From Pyropia yezoensis (lineage: Eukaryota; Rhodophyta; Bangiophyceae; Bangiales; Bangiaceae), in contig CM020619.1 in assembly GCA_009829735.1 (NCBI GenBank), positions 28,670,063-28,734,062 of the forward strand: a stretch of 64,000 nucleotides of DNA, read 5' to 3'. Below the pieces are notes generated by a model. That model was not told the origin of the DNA, made no database searches, and saw only the letters and a program-made list of their open reading frames with translations. Made by a program: the position numbers and the translations under genes. Within the stretch, counting starts at the first letter, position 1; each line of letters starts with the position of its first letter. Positions 22,430-34,101 of the stretch are shown here, in pieces.

Positions 22430-25400
22430 TCGGGACGCGCGCAGGGGGGAGGGCGGGAAGGGGTGGACGGTGGGAGGGAGCGTGGGTTCGAGGCGGAAGG
22501 TGCGGTGGTGGTGGTGCGTGGGAGGAAGTTGAGGGACGGGGGGGAAGGGATGATGGCGGGTGGGGGGGATGACAGCGGGGGGGAGGGACACAGGGAGACG
22601 ATGCCGGGGGGGGTCAGCGACGGGCGGCGGTCAAGGCCCGCCGTGCCCAGGTATGGAGAACGGGCGGGGACGAAAGCCGCCGCCGGGTGAGCGGGGGTGG
22701 ATCCGAGGGTGAAGGGGAGGGTGGGACAGAGGAGCACACCCGCCAACGATGACGGCTGGCCGCCAGTGGCAGCCGGCGCCGGCGGGGGGCGTGCCGCCCG
22801 CAAAAAGGCACGGGCACTCCCTCGCGCTAGTGGGGGTGGCGGACGCGCTACGCCACCACCCCCCCACCGACGCCCCTCACCCGGCCCTCTCCTGCCTGCT
22901 GCGCCTCTCGCCAGGGACGAGTGCGGAGAGCTGCAACGCGGGGGGAGGGAGCGGACGCAGGCCCCCGCGGGGAGGTGGGTGGGTGGTGGGTACTATACTC
23001 TGGTCACGCGGCCACCGCCCAGGGTGGCCAGGGGCCGGGATGGGGCGCCCCGCAATGCGACGCAGGCGTATGGCCACACCGCCAGCAGCACGACCACCAC
23101 AACGGAGGACCGGCGCCGCCGCGACGGCGGCCGGCCGCCGCAGCAGAGTCGAGCCAGGTGCGGGACCAAGGGGGCCGCACGGGGCCCAGGGCGTGTGCGT
23201 GCGTGGGGGGTGGGAGGCCGCGTTGCTTAACCAAAACGAGAAAAAAAAAACACGAAAAAGAAGGCAGCCGCCCCCCCGAGCTGTGCGGGCGGACGCCGCG
23301 GTCACCCCTCGGTCGCTGCAGCGGGGAGGGACCAAAGCAGCCGACGTCACCCCCTGGGCACAAGACCGGCGTGGGCGTGCTGCTGGCCCAGCAGGGGAAC
23401 CCCCACACGCCAAACTGGCCCCCCTCCCCCCCTCTCCACGACACACCCCATTTGGGATGGGGTGGTGTGCCGAAAATCGCGCCAGACGCCTACGTCTGGG
23501 GTTCGTCCGCTCCCTTCCCCATCGTCGGACCAAGGATGGGCGCGCGACAGCGTGTTCCAAACGCGGGACAGGGCCGACGGCCAAGCTGGAGCGCCTGTCA
23601 CCTGTCGGTTGGAGGGATGGGGGAAGGGCGCGCTCCGTTGCCGCCACCTGGGCGCCCGTCCAACCGGGCAGTGGCGCATGCGGGCCTGCCCGCAAACGGG
23701 CACGCCTTGACAGTCCGCTGATCAGACTCGGCGCAAGCGCGCCTATGGCACACCAGCCATCCAACAGGGTGGGCCACAGTATGTATGTTCACAGGAGCAG
23801 CGTCACTGGCCTCGCTGCGGGCGATCAAAGCTGAGTTGGCAACAGATTGGGTTGGAGGGTACACTTGTAGCTATTCATGTCTGCTGGAGTTGTTTTACAA
23901 TTGCTTCAATATGACATACTTACTTAGCGTATGTCTAAAATGCGATATTCCGAGCGGAATACAAACTTCAACGTTGCACATCTTCAAAGCAATGAAAAAT
24001 AAGCGAGGCATGTGGACGCGGCCTCAATTAACAGGCGACCTCACGCTGTGAGCGCCTCGATGCGGACGGACGCCCGAAAGCCACAAAGCTCAGCACCTCC
24101 ACCGCAACGGCTCTGCGACTACCTGTTCCGCCGTTCCCCCCCAGATTCTATCGTCGCATCGTCCTAAAGACACGGGGGCAGGTGTGGCGGGACCCCCTCG
24201 TTCGCGGCCGCACCTCGTCGCTCTCCTATTGCAGTTCTCATCGTCATAATCGTGGCGCACCCTTGGCGCATTTTCGTCGGAGCCCTTCTCGCGCTGCTAT
24301 CAGTACGGAATGGTTGGATAACTGAATTAGGACGGTGGTGGAGGCGAAGCCTGTGGCCGCTGCAAGCGACGTGGATGCCACCCCATGCGGCACACGTCTT
24401 TGCTAGCAGTTAGGGAGGGCTGTGCCGGCGAAAGGCATGGCCGATCCCATTCCCCTCTTGGTTGCTACTGTTTCGTCGCCGCTGCGGGTAGACATGCGGG
24501 TGGTGAGTGTCATGTCATCGTAAATGATGCAGGTTTCTCACCGCCGCAGCTGCCATCACCCCCGTCTCAATAGCCTTCTGTGCTTTCGAAGCCGTCGCCA
24601 CCCCGCGTCTGCTGCTTTCGAAGAGAGCCGGCTCGCGTTCAGCGACGAGGTGGCCCATCAGATTCTGTGCCCTTCCGCAGTGCATTTCAAACTCAATGTT
24701 GCACAGTGTTTCTTCAGGTTCGAGCGCATTCACAAAACGTCGACCGCTTCACAAATTGTAACATGTAATCTGTGACAAGTACCCTTCTTCTATTTTCGTC
24801 AGGAGTCGCGATTCAGCTGTAACAAGGCTGTCGGCGACCCGCCCAGGCACCAAAGCAACCCTCTGCAAGTCAAGACATAGCCTACACTGTAACGTCCGGA
24901 GGGGCGTGGGGGGGTGCTCAACCCCTGCCTGCCACCTCCACCAGGCAGTTCCCGCATTGGGGTTGGGAGCCTCCCTCCCCCCGTGATCACTGGCTGGTCG
25001 GCCCGCCCTTCGCAGTCCCGTGCGACATCTGGTGGCACCTTGTGCACGGCTGCGCGTTGGTCGTCTGCCCATGAGCTCATGCTACGCGCGCTCATGAGCG
25101 CGCGTAGGGGAGCAGGGGAATTACCGCTGTCAGGGCTACCTGCTCGCTCCGCCACCCTTACGGTCACTGCCACACACCCGCCGCTCGTCGGCGCCACGAC
25201 GCCGCCGGCACTGCGCCCCGAAAGGGCCACGCCCCCGTAGCACCCGCCTTCCTGTCCGCCCCTCCATGCGCTCTCTTACCCCCTCCGCTTGAGCAATAAC
25301 CATCGCGTGGTCTCTGTTCCCTCCTTCAGGTCGACTATTGGTCACCGGCCTCGTCCCCTCCTTTTTGCTTGCTGCACACCCCACCCCCACGTCTTCTGCT

Positions 25401-25433
25401 CTGTCGGCTGTGATCGGTCCCGTCGCCGCCATC
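22430..25433. other. Intergenic region with an AT-richer island
   Basis: Divergent gap between the exostosin and anchor-A genes. The first 300 bases are the purine/pyrimidine-biased leader of the exostosin gene. 23780-24770 is clearly AT-richer than its surroundings and has short frames such as 23785-24051 (88 codons) without recognisable similarity. No gene is supported. Confidence 0.5.
25082..25107. repeat. 26-bp perfect palindrome
   Basis: CTACGCGCGCTCA followed directly by its reverse complement, with no spacer, 330 bp upstream of the anchor-A gene. It could be a protein-binding site or a cruciform-forming sequence. Confidence 0.9.
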
Positions 25434-26345
25434 ATGCGTGCCGCTATTCTGGTGGCGCCGTCGCTGGCCGTCGCCACCGCCACGGCGTTGCTCCCCGCCG
25501 TTTTTGCGGCTGACACGGCGGCCGCGCACGCCTCCCTCCCCGCTTTGTTTGAGGAGTGGGGCACCATTGTTTATGGAAACCTCGACCTCTCCTCCTCCAC
25601 GCTCGAGGGCCCCGCCCTGGTGCTGGGCACGGCCGACCTGGTCGACTTTGATGTGGGCGGCGGGCGTCCCTGTCACCCCACCGCGCCCGCCTTGGCCGTC
25701 GGTGGCGCCGCGTACGGGCGGCACGGGGTGCTGAAGGGGCGCGCCGCGCTCGGCCGCCGGTCGGTGCTCGACGACTCTGTCGGCCTGCCGTGTGCGGACC
25801 CGGCTGACGCGTCGCGAGGGGTGGAGGTAGACGGCGCCGCCGGGGTGGGCACCGACACATGGGCCCTCCGGCTGCGCCACGTCACTGACAGCCGGGCGGT
25901 GTGCGGGGTGCCGCCGACGGGGCGGGTGGTGGTGGAGGACAGCGTGCTCAAGCTCTACCCTGCGCCGCCCTCCGCGGGTGACGCCTGCGTCGACGTCTTT
26001 GTCGTCCGCGACCCGCCGTCGTCATTGACGTCGGTGCAGTACTTTGGGCGGCGGCGGATGGTCATCAACTATTTTTTTCGGTCCGCGTCGTGGGCGGGGT
26101 TGGACATGGCCACCCTCGTCGCCGCCACCACCCTCCATTCGTACTGTGGGGGTGGCTCCTTGCGACTGCGGGACACAGAGGTGAGCGGCTCGGTGCTGGC
26201 GCCGGGCCTCCGCGTCGACTCGCGCGCCTCGGAAATTCGTGGCCGCCTTGCGGTGGAGAGCATCACTGGTCAGGCGGTGGTGCGCTACGAGGCGTACACG
26301 GGGGTGGCACCGGCGCGCCTGGCCGCGGAGGCGTGCGCCGCCTGA
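25434..26345 (+). CDS. Secreted protein with a choice-of-anchor-A-like adhesin domain
   Basis: 303 residues from ATG 25434. Residues 1-25 form a clear signal peptide (MRAAILVAPSLAV... ending AVFAA). The mature part has the two signatures of the domain called choice-of-anchor A in bacterial surface proteins: near the N-terminus WGTIVYGNLDLSSSTLEG (a no-to-low-charge strand followed by EG), and near the C-terminus SGSVLAPGLRVD followed by IRGRLAVESITGQ and a Tyr-containing end. Known: such domains occur in bacterial and some eukaryotic cell-surface proteins and are thought to mediate adhesion. No C-terminal anchor or sorting signal is visible. The protein stops right after the domain. Inference: an extracellular matrix or wall protein, possibly of bacterial ancestry. 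Single exon. Confidence 0.7.
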   Translation: MRAAILVAPSLAVATATALLPAVFAADTAAAHASLPALFEEWGTIVYGNLDLSSSTLEGPALVLGTADLVDFDVGGGRPCHPTAPALAVGGAAYGRHGVLKGRAALGRRSVLDDSVGLPCADPADASRGVEVDGAAGVGTDTWALRLRHVTDSRAVCGVPPTGRVVVEDSVLKLYPAPPSAGDACVDVFVVRDPPSSLTSVQYFGRRRMVINYFFRSASWAGLDMATLVAATTLHSYCGGGSLRLRDTEVSGSVLAPGLRVDSRASEIRGRLAVESITGQAVVRYEAYTGVAPARLAAEACAA

Positions 26346-26929
26346 CGCATCTCTGTTTCGACACACGATTGGGCTGCGGTTCCGCAGAAGCACTGGGAGG
26401 GGGGGGAAGCGTAACACAACATGTTGTACGGAAAGAAAGTCGCTTGTTGCGGTTTTCGTGCGATGGTGTCCGCGTTGGCCGCACCGCCTGTGAGAGCGCA
26501 TGCCGCCCTCGTCGACTGCAGCCATTCGCTTGGGGTGTACATTAATAGTGTACAGCAGGCACTCATGTGCCTGCACGGGGCCCTGCTTGACGTATTATGG
26601 CTCCCCTTCTCGATATAATTTTTGCTCCCCTGCTCGAGACAAGGCACACGAGCGCATCGCAGGAGTGGCTGGCACGACGATGTAGCCACGTGGCGAAAGT
26701 GACGACTTCAGGGGGGAAAACCACCGTATCGAGTCAGGCGACAGCCGCGCCGCGCGCGCCTCTCTCCGCTTAGACCGGAGCAGCGACAGGGCTGTGGGCA
26801 AGCGCGTCAACCACTCGAAGGGGCGCCGATGAGGCGGCCCACCGGGCAGCGGGCCCTGGTGGACTGGGCCCGCCTGCGCTCAGCTGCACTCAGCGGCTGG
26901 GGACGGCGACGCGCTGCCAGCAGGGCGGC

Positions 26930-26936
26930 CTATAAA
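26930..26936 (+). promoter_or_regulatory. TATA box candidate of the exonuclease gene
   Basis: CTATAAA at 26930-26936 in otherwise GC-rich DNA. It lies about 155 bp before the preferred ATG at 27089 and overlaps the ATG at 26936, which therefore is unlikely to be the translation start. Confidence 0.45.
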
Positions 26937-27088
26937 TGGAAGGGGCGGCGGGCAGACACGCCGTCGAGGGACCAGCTGCCCGCGGTGCCCCCCTTGAGAC
27001 CCTACTCCCGACCACCGACGTCGAGCCCCTCGGAGCGGGACGCGTCGCCACCATCGTCCACCACCTCTTTGCCCACCCACAGAGGGCG

Positions 27089-28372
27089 ATGGCCATGGTC
27101 GTCTTGCGGGGGGGCGGCCGCATCTTGCGTGGCCGCTGTGCCGCCGCCGCGGGCGCGGCGGGGTGGGGTGGCCCGGCCATCGCCATCGTGACCGCGTCTG
27201 TGTCGCTCCGCTGGACCGAGCACCCCCCTCGGCGGGGTCTCGCACGGGCGGCGACCGGGGTGGGCTGTGTGCCCCCGCCGCAGGCTCTGCGGGGTGGCCC
27301 TCTGGCCGCCGCCCCTCGCTTCCGCGCGGGTCCTTCGGCGGTGGGTGCCCCTCTCCCCGTCCCCTATCGTGGCGGGGTGCCATCCACAGCCACGCCGCCG
27401 GCGCCCGTGGTGGTCTTTGTGTGGGACGTGGAGCCGATCGGCCGGGGCCGCGACAGCCGGATGGGGGAGATTGCCATACACGAGTCGATCCTGTCGTGCC
27501 CGCCGCTACCTGGGCGGGAGCGAGCTGGAGCGGCGCTGTCCACGCTAGTCTGCCCGGAGCAGTCCATCCCCGGCCGCGCCACCGCCACCCGTGGCATCCG
27601 CCTGGACGTGGCGGGGGGGCCCCCGTTTGCAAAAGTGTGGCAGCAGGCGCGGGCGTTTGTGGCATCCTCGCTAAACGCTCGGGGCGACGGGGCGGTGGCG
27701 TTGTTTGTGGCCCACGGCGCGCAATTTGACTGCCGCATGCTGGGGTATGAGCTGGGGCGGCTGGCCCCTGATGCGATGATGGCGGCGGCGGCGGCGGCGG
27801 CGGCAGGCATCAAACGCACAAAGAACATGAAGGTCACGGAGGAGCTCGAATCGGCGGGCCTCATCCCGGCTGAGTGGCGGTTTGTGTGCAGCATGCCACT
27901 GTTCAAGGAGTCCTTCCCAAACGAGTCGCGCTACGCTCTCCAGGACATTGCCAGCCGCCGGGGCACTGCCTCTGGCCCCGCCCACCGTGCGTTGAGTGAC
28001 GTGACTACCCTGGATGATACACTCCAATTGGCGGACAAGCAGCTGCGCGGGGGGCTCCGTACCTTTTACGCAAGCCAGCTGTACCCCGCGGGCGGGGGCG
28101 GCAACTTGGCCAGCCCGCCCGACGTCGCTGGGCCGGGCGCCTGCCCCTTGCGGAGGTTGATAGTCAAGGCGATGGCCGAACAGAGCCGACCGCGCGCGAC
28201 CGAGTTGGCGCCCCCACCGGCGCCTCTGGCAGCACTCCCGTCGCCGGCGGGCACACCCACCCCTGCCGTGCCGCTGAGCTGGTGGCAGCGGCTGTGGGGG
28301 GCGTGGAAGGAGTGGACGCAGGCCGCGGCAAGCCACGGAGATGGGCGGCAGCCGGTGGGGCCGCCCCAGTAG
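27089..28372 (+). CDS. DEDDh 3'-5' exonuclease, organelle-targeted candidate
   Basis: 427 residues from ATG 27089; the frame is open to an ATG at 26936, which overlaps a TATA-like box. The first 100 residues are basic, Ala/Gly/Pro-rich and poor in acid residues, as in a plastid or mitochondrial transit peptide. Exo I: Asp113 and Glu115 in FVWDVEPIG. Exo II: Asp214 in FVAHGAQFDCRML. Exo III: His299 and Asp304 in HRALSDVTTL. All five DEDDh ligands are therefore present. Known: DnaQ/TREX-like enzymes trim single-stranded DNA or RNA 3' ends, including as proofreading or repair activities. There is a poly-Ala insertion after Exo II. The C-terminal 120 residues are Pro/Ala-rich with one Trp-rich stretch (SWWQRLWGAWKEW). 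The substrate is unknown. Confidence 0.82.
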   Translation: MAMVVLRGGGRILRGRCAAAAGAAGWGGPAIAIVTASVSLRWTEHPPRRGLARAATGVGCVPPPQALRGGPLAAAPRFRAGPSAVGAPLPVPYRGGVPSTATPPAPVVVFVWDVEPIGRGRDSRMGEIAIHESILSCPPLPGRERAGAALSTLVCPEQSIPGRATATRGIRLDVAGGPPFAKVWQQARAFVASSLNARGDGAVALFVAHGAQFDCRMLGYELGRLAPDAMMAAAAAAAAGIKRTKNMKVTEELESAGLIPAEWRFVCSMPLFKESFPNESRYALQDIASRRGTASGPAHRALSDVTTLDDTLQLADKQLRGGLRTFYASQLYPAGGGGNLASPPDVAGPGACPLRRLIVKAMAEQSRPRATELAPPPAPLAALPSPAGTPTPAVPLSWWQRLWGAWKEWTQAAASHGDGRQPVGPPQ

Positions 28373-29171
28373 ACGCCCAGTGGGCACCCGTCCGGCCCGC
28401 CCGTCTTGCGCGGACGGCCCTCTGACGCCTACGTACAGACGTGGACTGGACTGGGGGCACGGGCCTGATGGGAGCCCTGTGGTGCACCCACCACAGAGGC
28501 GCTAACCGGGCCGGGAGAGGGGGAAGGGGGGAGGGGGCCCCACAGCGAAGGCGCTGGGCGTGGCCTGCTTGCGAGGCGTACAGCCGGCGGCCCGCGCTTG
28601 ACGCCAAGGGAGGTGTACAGCACTCTACTGGGTCCACCGCTGCATCTGGTCGTGGGGATGGGCTGCGTGCCAAGAGTCGGCGCGCCTTGTAGGTTTACAA
28701 TCACTTCAAGTGCAGACACGAGAGTGATCTAAAAAGTCTATCTACCTATCTCCGTGCTACAACGCGGTGCAAGGATCCCATTTTCCGAAAACAGCCATAA
28801 TCAATTTGCTGTTTGGGTGGAGCTCTGGGATGCGGCCGAAATCCCTACGCGGACCCGCTCAGGGTCCCCCTGCAGTATGTATCATAAAACGAGAAAGAGT
28901 TTGTGTAATTCGGTCTCTGAGCCAATCCACATTCTCAGACCGGATCGAGCACAATGGGCAGCGCCGCCGTAGCGTGTCTGCGCCGCCGCGGCGTGTCTGG
29001 CCCCCCGACGACGCGGGCCGGCCTGGACCGCCTCTCCCCTCCCCCCCCCTGCCGCCCCCCCGCCCTCCGCTGCCCGCCACTGCCGTCCTACACCTTCTCC
29101 CCCTTCCCCCCCCCCCCCTCGCAAACTCCCCTTCCCCCCCCACCTCGACGCCCTCGGCGCAACGGCGCACC
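28373..29171. other. Intergenic region and leader
   Basis: 3' flank of the exonuclease and 5' flank of the WDR55-like gene. A patch near 28700-28930 is AT-richer; the final 130 bases are C/T-rich. No gene is supported. Confidence 0.5.
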
Positions 29172-30537
29172 ATGCGGGCGCCACCACCACTCGCGCTGGA
29201 CGTAGTCGTCCAGTGCGCGGCGTTTCTGCCGCCGTCGCCGGCGGGCGGCACCACCCTCCTCACCGGCGCCATTGACGGCACCCTCCGGGTACACGCCCAC
29301 CGCGGGGCCGACGGCGGCGGCGGCGGCGGTGAGGGCGGTGGTGGGGCTGGTGGCTGGGACGGCGGCTCTGCCGGAACGCCCTGCCTGACGACCGCCCCTG
29401 CGGCTGGGGGCGGCGGCAGCGGCGGCGGCGGCGGTGGGGGGGGGCGGGCGAGCGGGGGGGAGAGGGAGGGGGAGGGGGACCCCCTGAGGGCGTTGCTGCT
29501 CCCGTCGTGGGGCGGGGGCGACGGCGGCGGCGGGGGGGCGGGGGGGGCGGCGGGGGTGGTGGTCGCCGCTGCCGCGTCGGGCGCCCTCTATCGCGCCGAC
29601 CTGGGGAGTACCCACGGGCCCGCCGGCGGCCGCGGCCGGCCGTCGTCGGCGCTGCTGACGCTGCCCGCGGGGGCGACCGCTCTGGCGGCGGTGGCCGCCG
29701 CGGTGGTGGCGGCGGGGGACGATGACGGGGGGGTGCACCTGGTGGACCTCCGCGCCCGTGGGGCGTGTGGGGGCGCCGGCGGGGGCGCGGCGCTCGTCGG
29801 CACCGCCTCGGAGCACGGGGACTATGTTTCGTGCCTGCTGCTCGCTGCCGACGGCGTGACGCTGCTGTCGGGGAGTGGCGACGGCACGGTGGGCGCGTGG
29901 GACGTGCGCGGCGGCACGGGTGGGGGCACCGGCGGCGGGGGGGGGGGCGGCAGCGGCGGCGGCGGCCGGCGGCCGCGCCTCCGCGCCATCACCCCCTCGA
30001 CGGGGGACGACGTGCTGGGGGTGGCGCGGCTCGGCCGCGGCGGCCGCCTCGCGGCGGGCACCCTCCGCGGCGCCGTCCACGTGTACGAGGCGGCCGCGAT
30101 GGCGGCGGCGGCCACCGCCGAGCCGCCGCCGCCGCCGACGCGCCACTGGGGCCACCCGGGCAGTGTGGACGCGGTGGTCGCGTGGGAGGGGGACGACGGC
30201 GACGGCGGCGGGGGGGGGGGGGACGAGGACCTCCTGCTGACGGGCTCTGCCGACGGGCTGGTGCGGGTGGTGGCGCTGCCGCGGTGGCGGGGGGCGGGGG
30301 GGATGCGCTTTGTTGGCGTCCTCCCCATGACGGGGGAGGGGGGGGGGGGGGGGGGACCCGGTGGCGGACGCCGCGGCGGCGGCAGCGGCGGCGGCGGCGG
30401 CGGCAGGTGGCGGTGGCGGCAAGGGGGGTGGGCGAAGAAGGGGGGGGGAGGGTGCCCGCACGGTGGACCCCAACGACCCTGACAGCGCGCCCCGTGTCAG
30501 AGATACGGACGACGACGATGACGACGACGACGACACG

Positions 30538-30569
<32 letters not shown>

Positions 30570-30941
30570 GAGCTATGATGGCGACGCCGTGGACGGCCAA
30601 GCCGACGCGGTGGCGGCGGCGCGGGCGGCGGCGGGTGCCGCCGTCGACGCTCTCCCCATTGAGCGCCTGGTGCTGTCCCCCGACCGGACGACGCTGGCGG
30701 TGGTTGGCCACGAGCCGCTGGTGCGCTTTTGTGACACGGCCGTCCTGGCTGACGGGGACGACGACGACGACGACGACGACGACGGCGCTGGGGGGGACCC
30801 CGACGCCCGGGTGCGTGACGGGGGGGACGACGCCGTCGGCCGCGGAGGGGGAGAGGTGGGGGACCTTGTCCCGCCCGCCGAGGTGGACGCCGACGGCCCC
30901 GCCGCCGCCGCCGCCGCGCCTGCCACCGCCGCCGACCGGGA

Positions 30942-31002
<61 letters not shown>

Positions 31003-31161
31003 GGGAGCGGCAGCGGCGGCGGCAACGGGGCTGGCGGCGGCCGGCGGCCGCGGCGGCCATCGGGCCTCGTGGCCGACCCGGCGCCGGCGCCGCGCAAGCG
31101 CGCGCGGCGGGGCGGCCGCGGCGCGGGGGGGGGCGCGAATGAGTTTTTTGATGGCCTCTGA
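29172..31161 (+). CDS. WDR55/JIP5-like WD40 ribosome-biogenesis factor, frame broken at a G18 run
   Basis: Frame one starts at ATG 29172 and carries WD repeats: TLLTGAIDGTLRVH, AGDDDGGVHLVDLR, a full repeat with YVSCLLLAADGVTLLSGSGD, LAAGTLRGAVHVYE, and LLLTGSADGLVRVVALP. It then reaches a G18 run (30338-30355), after which the protein continues in another frame with acidic stretches, the last repeat (LPIERLVLSPDRTTLAVVGH), a Ser-Asp repeat, a basic patch and the ending NEFFDGL. Known: WDR55/Jip5 proteins have this order (repeats, IERLxxSP block, acidic and Lys/Arg-rich tail, FFxxL end) and act in nucleolar pre-rRNA processing for the 60S subunit. The Gly-rich insertions between blades are unusual but fit this genome. 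The frame break is likely a homopolymer error rather than a real lesion, because the distal part keeps family features. Confidence 0.75.
30940..31002. repeat. (GACAGC)n hexanucleotide repeat, about 10.5 units
   Basis: Encodes an alternating Asp-Ser tract in the C-terminal tail of the WDR55-like protein; a possible casein-kinase-2 target in a nucleolar protein. Confidence 0.92.
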
Positions 31162-31494
31162 GGAAAGCCAGCCGAACGTGTGTACCTACAATCGGGAGGG
31201 GAGGGGTGGGGGGCGCTTGTTGGGTGCGAAGAAGACTGAACTGCCTGGCGGTGGGCGCCCAAGGCCGGTGCCGGGATGGGGGGGGGGGGACACGGCGCCA
31301 CGGCCGGCAGCTTTTCGATCAGCATCGCCGCCAGCCCGGCAAACACCACTCCGTGGCTCGGAACACCCACCCCCCTGCCTGCCTGGACCGCTCTTCCCGC
31401 TCTCTGCGTGCCGCCGAGGCACCTCCACCCTGCACGCCCCCCCCCCCGCATCCCCTCTCACGCCAGACGCCCCCCCCCCCCCCCCCCCCATCCA

Positions 31495-34040
31495 TCAGCG
31501 GCCGCCCTTGCGCTTGGGCTTGACCACCCCCCGCGGCTTGGCCGGCCCGCCGGCCCAGCCGCCGGCCTTGCCGCCGCCGCCGCCGCCGCCGCCCTGGGCG
31601 CCTCGGCCCATGCCGCCGGCCTTGCCGCCCCGGCCGCCGCGGTCGCCACGGCCACCGGGGCCACCGGGGCCACCGGGCCCCCCCCCGTCCCCCCCCCCGG
31701 GCGTCCACGCGCGTCGCCGCGGGGGCGGCGGCGCCCCCCCCCCCCCGTCGGGAGCGTCGGTGCCCCCCCCGTCCCCCCCCCCCCCGCCGCCGTCGGCGCC
31801 CCCCCCCCCCCCCCCCCCCCCCCGATTTGCCCCGCTTCTTCCCCCGCGCCGCCTTTTTCGCCGCCCGCTTGGCCCGGTCGGCGGCGGTGAGGAGGCGGAT
31901 GCCGAGCGCCCGCTTGGCGGGCACCCCCCCGCGCCCCGCCGAAGCGACCGCCGCCGCCACTCCGCGGCCCGGCGGCCGCCGCTGGGGGCCCCCCGCCCCA
32001 CCGCGCGGCGCCGCCGCCGCCGCCGCGGCGCCGCCACCCGCCGCAGCCACCGCCGCCGCCGCAGAGGCCGTGGCCGTGCCGGGGGGGGCGGCCGCGCCCC
32101 GCCGCGGGTGGACGCGCAGCGGCGCCGTGTCGCCCGCCGGCACGGCGGCGGCGGCGAGGCCCGTCACCCGGGGGGCGCCCAGCAGGAGCGTCCGCAGCAG
32201 CGGGGCGGTCAGGTCCGACGCGTCCCACACGCACAGCCCGCCGTCGCTGTCGGCAGAGAGGAGGGTGGCGGCGGCGGTCCAGCGGGGGGCGCCGCCGTGA
32301 CCCTCACCGTCACCGTCGCCGCCATTGCCGTTGCCGTTGCCGTCGCCGTCGCCGTCGCCATCGTCGTTGGTGACGGGGGGGGGGGGGGGAACGCCAGCGC
32401 CGAGCCGGGCACCACCGCCAGCCCGCGAATGCGGTTGGTGTGGGGTGCAGAGGTGGCGGCGACGGTGGCGTCCCGCGAGTCCCACAGCTGAAGGGGGCCG
32501 GTCAATGTCATCGGCGGAGGAGGGGGGGGGGGGGGGGAAGACAGACCACAGACGCAAGCCGGCAAGCAACGGCACACCCAGCACATGGAGCGGGCGTCAG
32601 TAGCAGTCCTAATCGGGCGGCCTGGCGGCGCCAACACCCCATCAACCCTTCGCCAGTGCCAGCGGCTACTTGTCAACCTTCCCCCCCCACACACCCCTCG
32701 TACGTCGTTGCCCTGTCCTCGCGCACTGGTCCTTCCGCCCATGTGCCCTCGCCCAGCAAACCCCCCCCAACCCCCACGCCCCCCCCCACCAATTTCCCCT
32801 CGCCTTCTCAAGCACACCCCCCCCACCCACCCATCCCCCAACGTACCTTGATGACCCGCTCCTCCCCCGCGGTGGCCACCCCCACGGGGGACGTAAACAC
32901 CGCGGCGAGGACGCGCTTGGGATGCTCCAGCGACGCCGCCAGCTCCCCCGTTGCGAGGTACACGCTCACCACCTTGTCGGTGACGAGGAGGTAGCGGCCA
33001 CCGTCGGGGGCCCACGCGACGGCGGTTGCCGGCGCCGACCGCACTTTCTGTGGACACGAGAGAAACAAAAAACAAGAACAAAAATTGGAGCAAAAGACAA
33101 GAGCGGTAGAGGGAAGAGAAGCAAACAAGACAGGGGGGGGGGGGGGGGCAGCCACAGCAGCACCGGGGACAGCCAGGAAAACAAGCAAGACGCGGAGGGT
33201 GAGCGACGGTCCCACACAAGCCCCACAAGAGCGGAACACCGGGGGGGCAGGGCGCACCACCAAAGCGGCCACAGTCGACGCAGCACGCCGCGGCGCCCCC
33301 ACGCGAGCCGCGGCCACCATGGCTCGCGGGCGCACTGGCTGACATGCCCACCCGTCGGCCAGCGGCCACGACGGCCACACGGCGGGGACCTCATCGCCTC
33401 GCAGGGAGTCAAACCCCACCGCCGCCACCACCACCGTCACCGCCGTCAGCCACCCCCCCCCCCTTGATGAACCCCTCCCCATCCCCCCCCCCCCGACCAC
33501 GCTTCGTCCCCCCGGGCCACGTACCGTCCAAAAGACGCGCTCGCCCTTGACCAGGTCCCACAGGATCAGCCGCCGGTCCGCCGCGACGCTCAGCGCCACC
33601 GCCGCCGTCGGGTGCACGGCAATGGCCGCCACCGCGCCCGTATGGCCCGTCAGCACCCGCTCACACACCCAGCCGCCCACCCGCCACACGGCAATGCCGC
33701 CGGCCTCTGAGCCGGCAAGCAGGTGCGTCGGGTGACCGCTGCGGCTGGCCGCCGCCGCCGCGTCCGAGGCGGCGGCGGCGCCACCCGCCCACGCCAGCGC
33801 ACGGACGGGCCCGGTCTCGCAGGGGAGCTCCCCGAGCGACACCCCCCCGACCGTGTCGTAGAGCGCCAGCCGCCCATCGTCGCCGGCCGACGCGGCGTAG
33901 CGGCCCAACGACGCGACCGCCCGCACCACCGAGCCGGCGCCGCCGTCAAAGTGGGCCCGCAGGGCGTGACGGGTGGTGAGGGTGACGACCGGGGGGACAT
34001 CCCCGTCGTCGTCCGTATCCCTCAGCTCGTCGTCGTCGCT

Positions 34041-34101
<61 letters not shown>

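Noticed and set aside
22749..22840. Kelch-like phrase (PPAKRHGHSLALVG) on the plus strand
   Set aside because: A single half-motif; no following glycine pair or further repeats in any frame, so chance resemblance or a remnant too short to annotate.
26936..27088. Upstream ATG of the exonuclease gene
   Set aside because: It overlaps the TATA-like box, so it should lie upstream of the transcription start.
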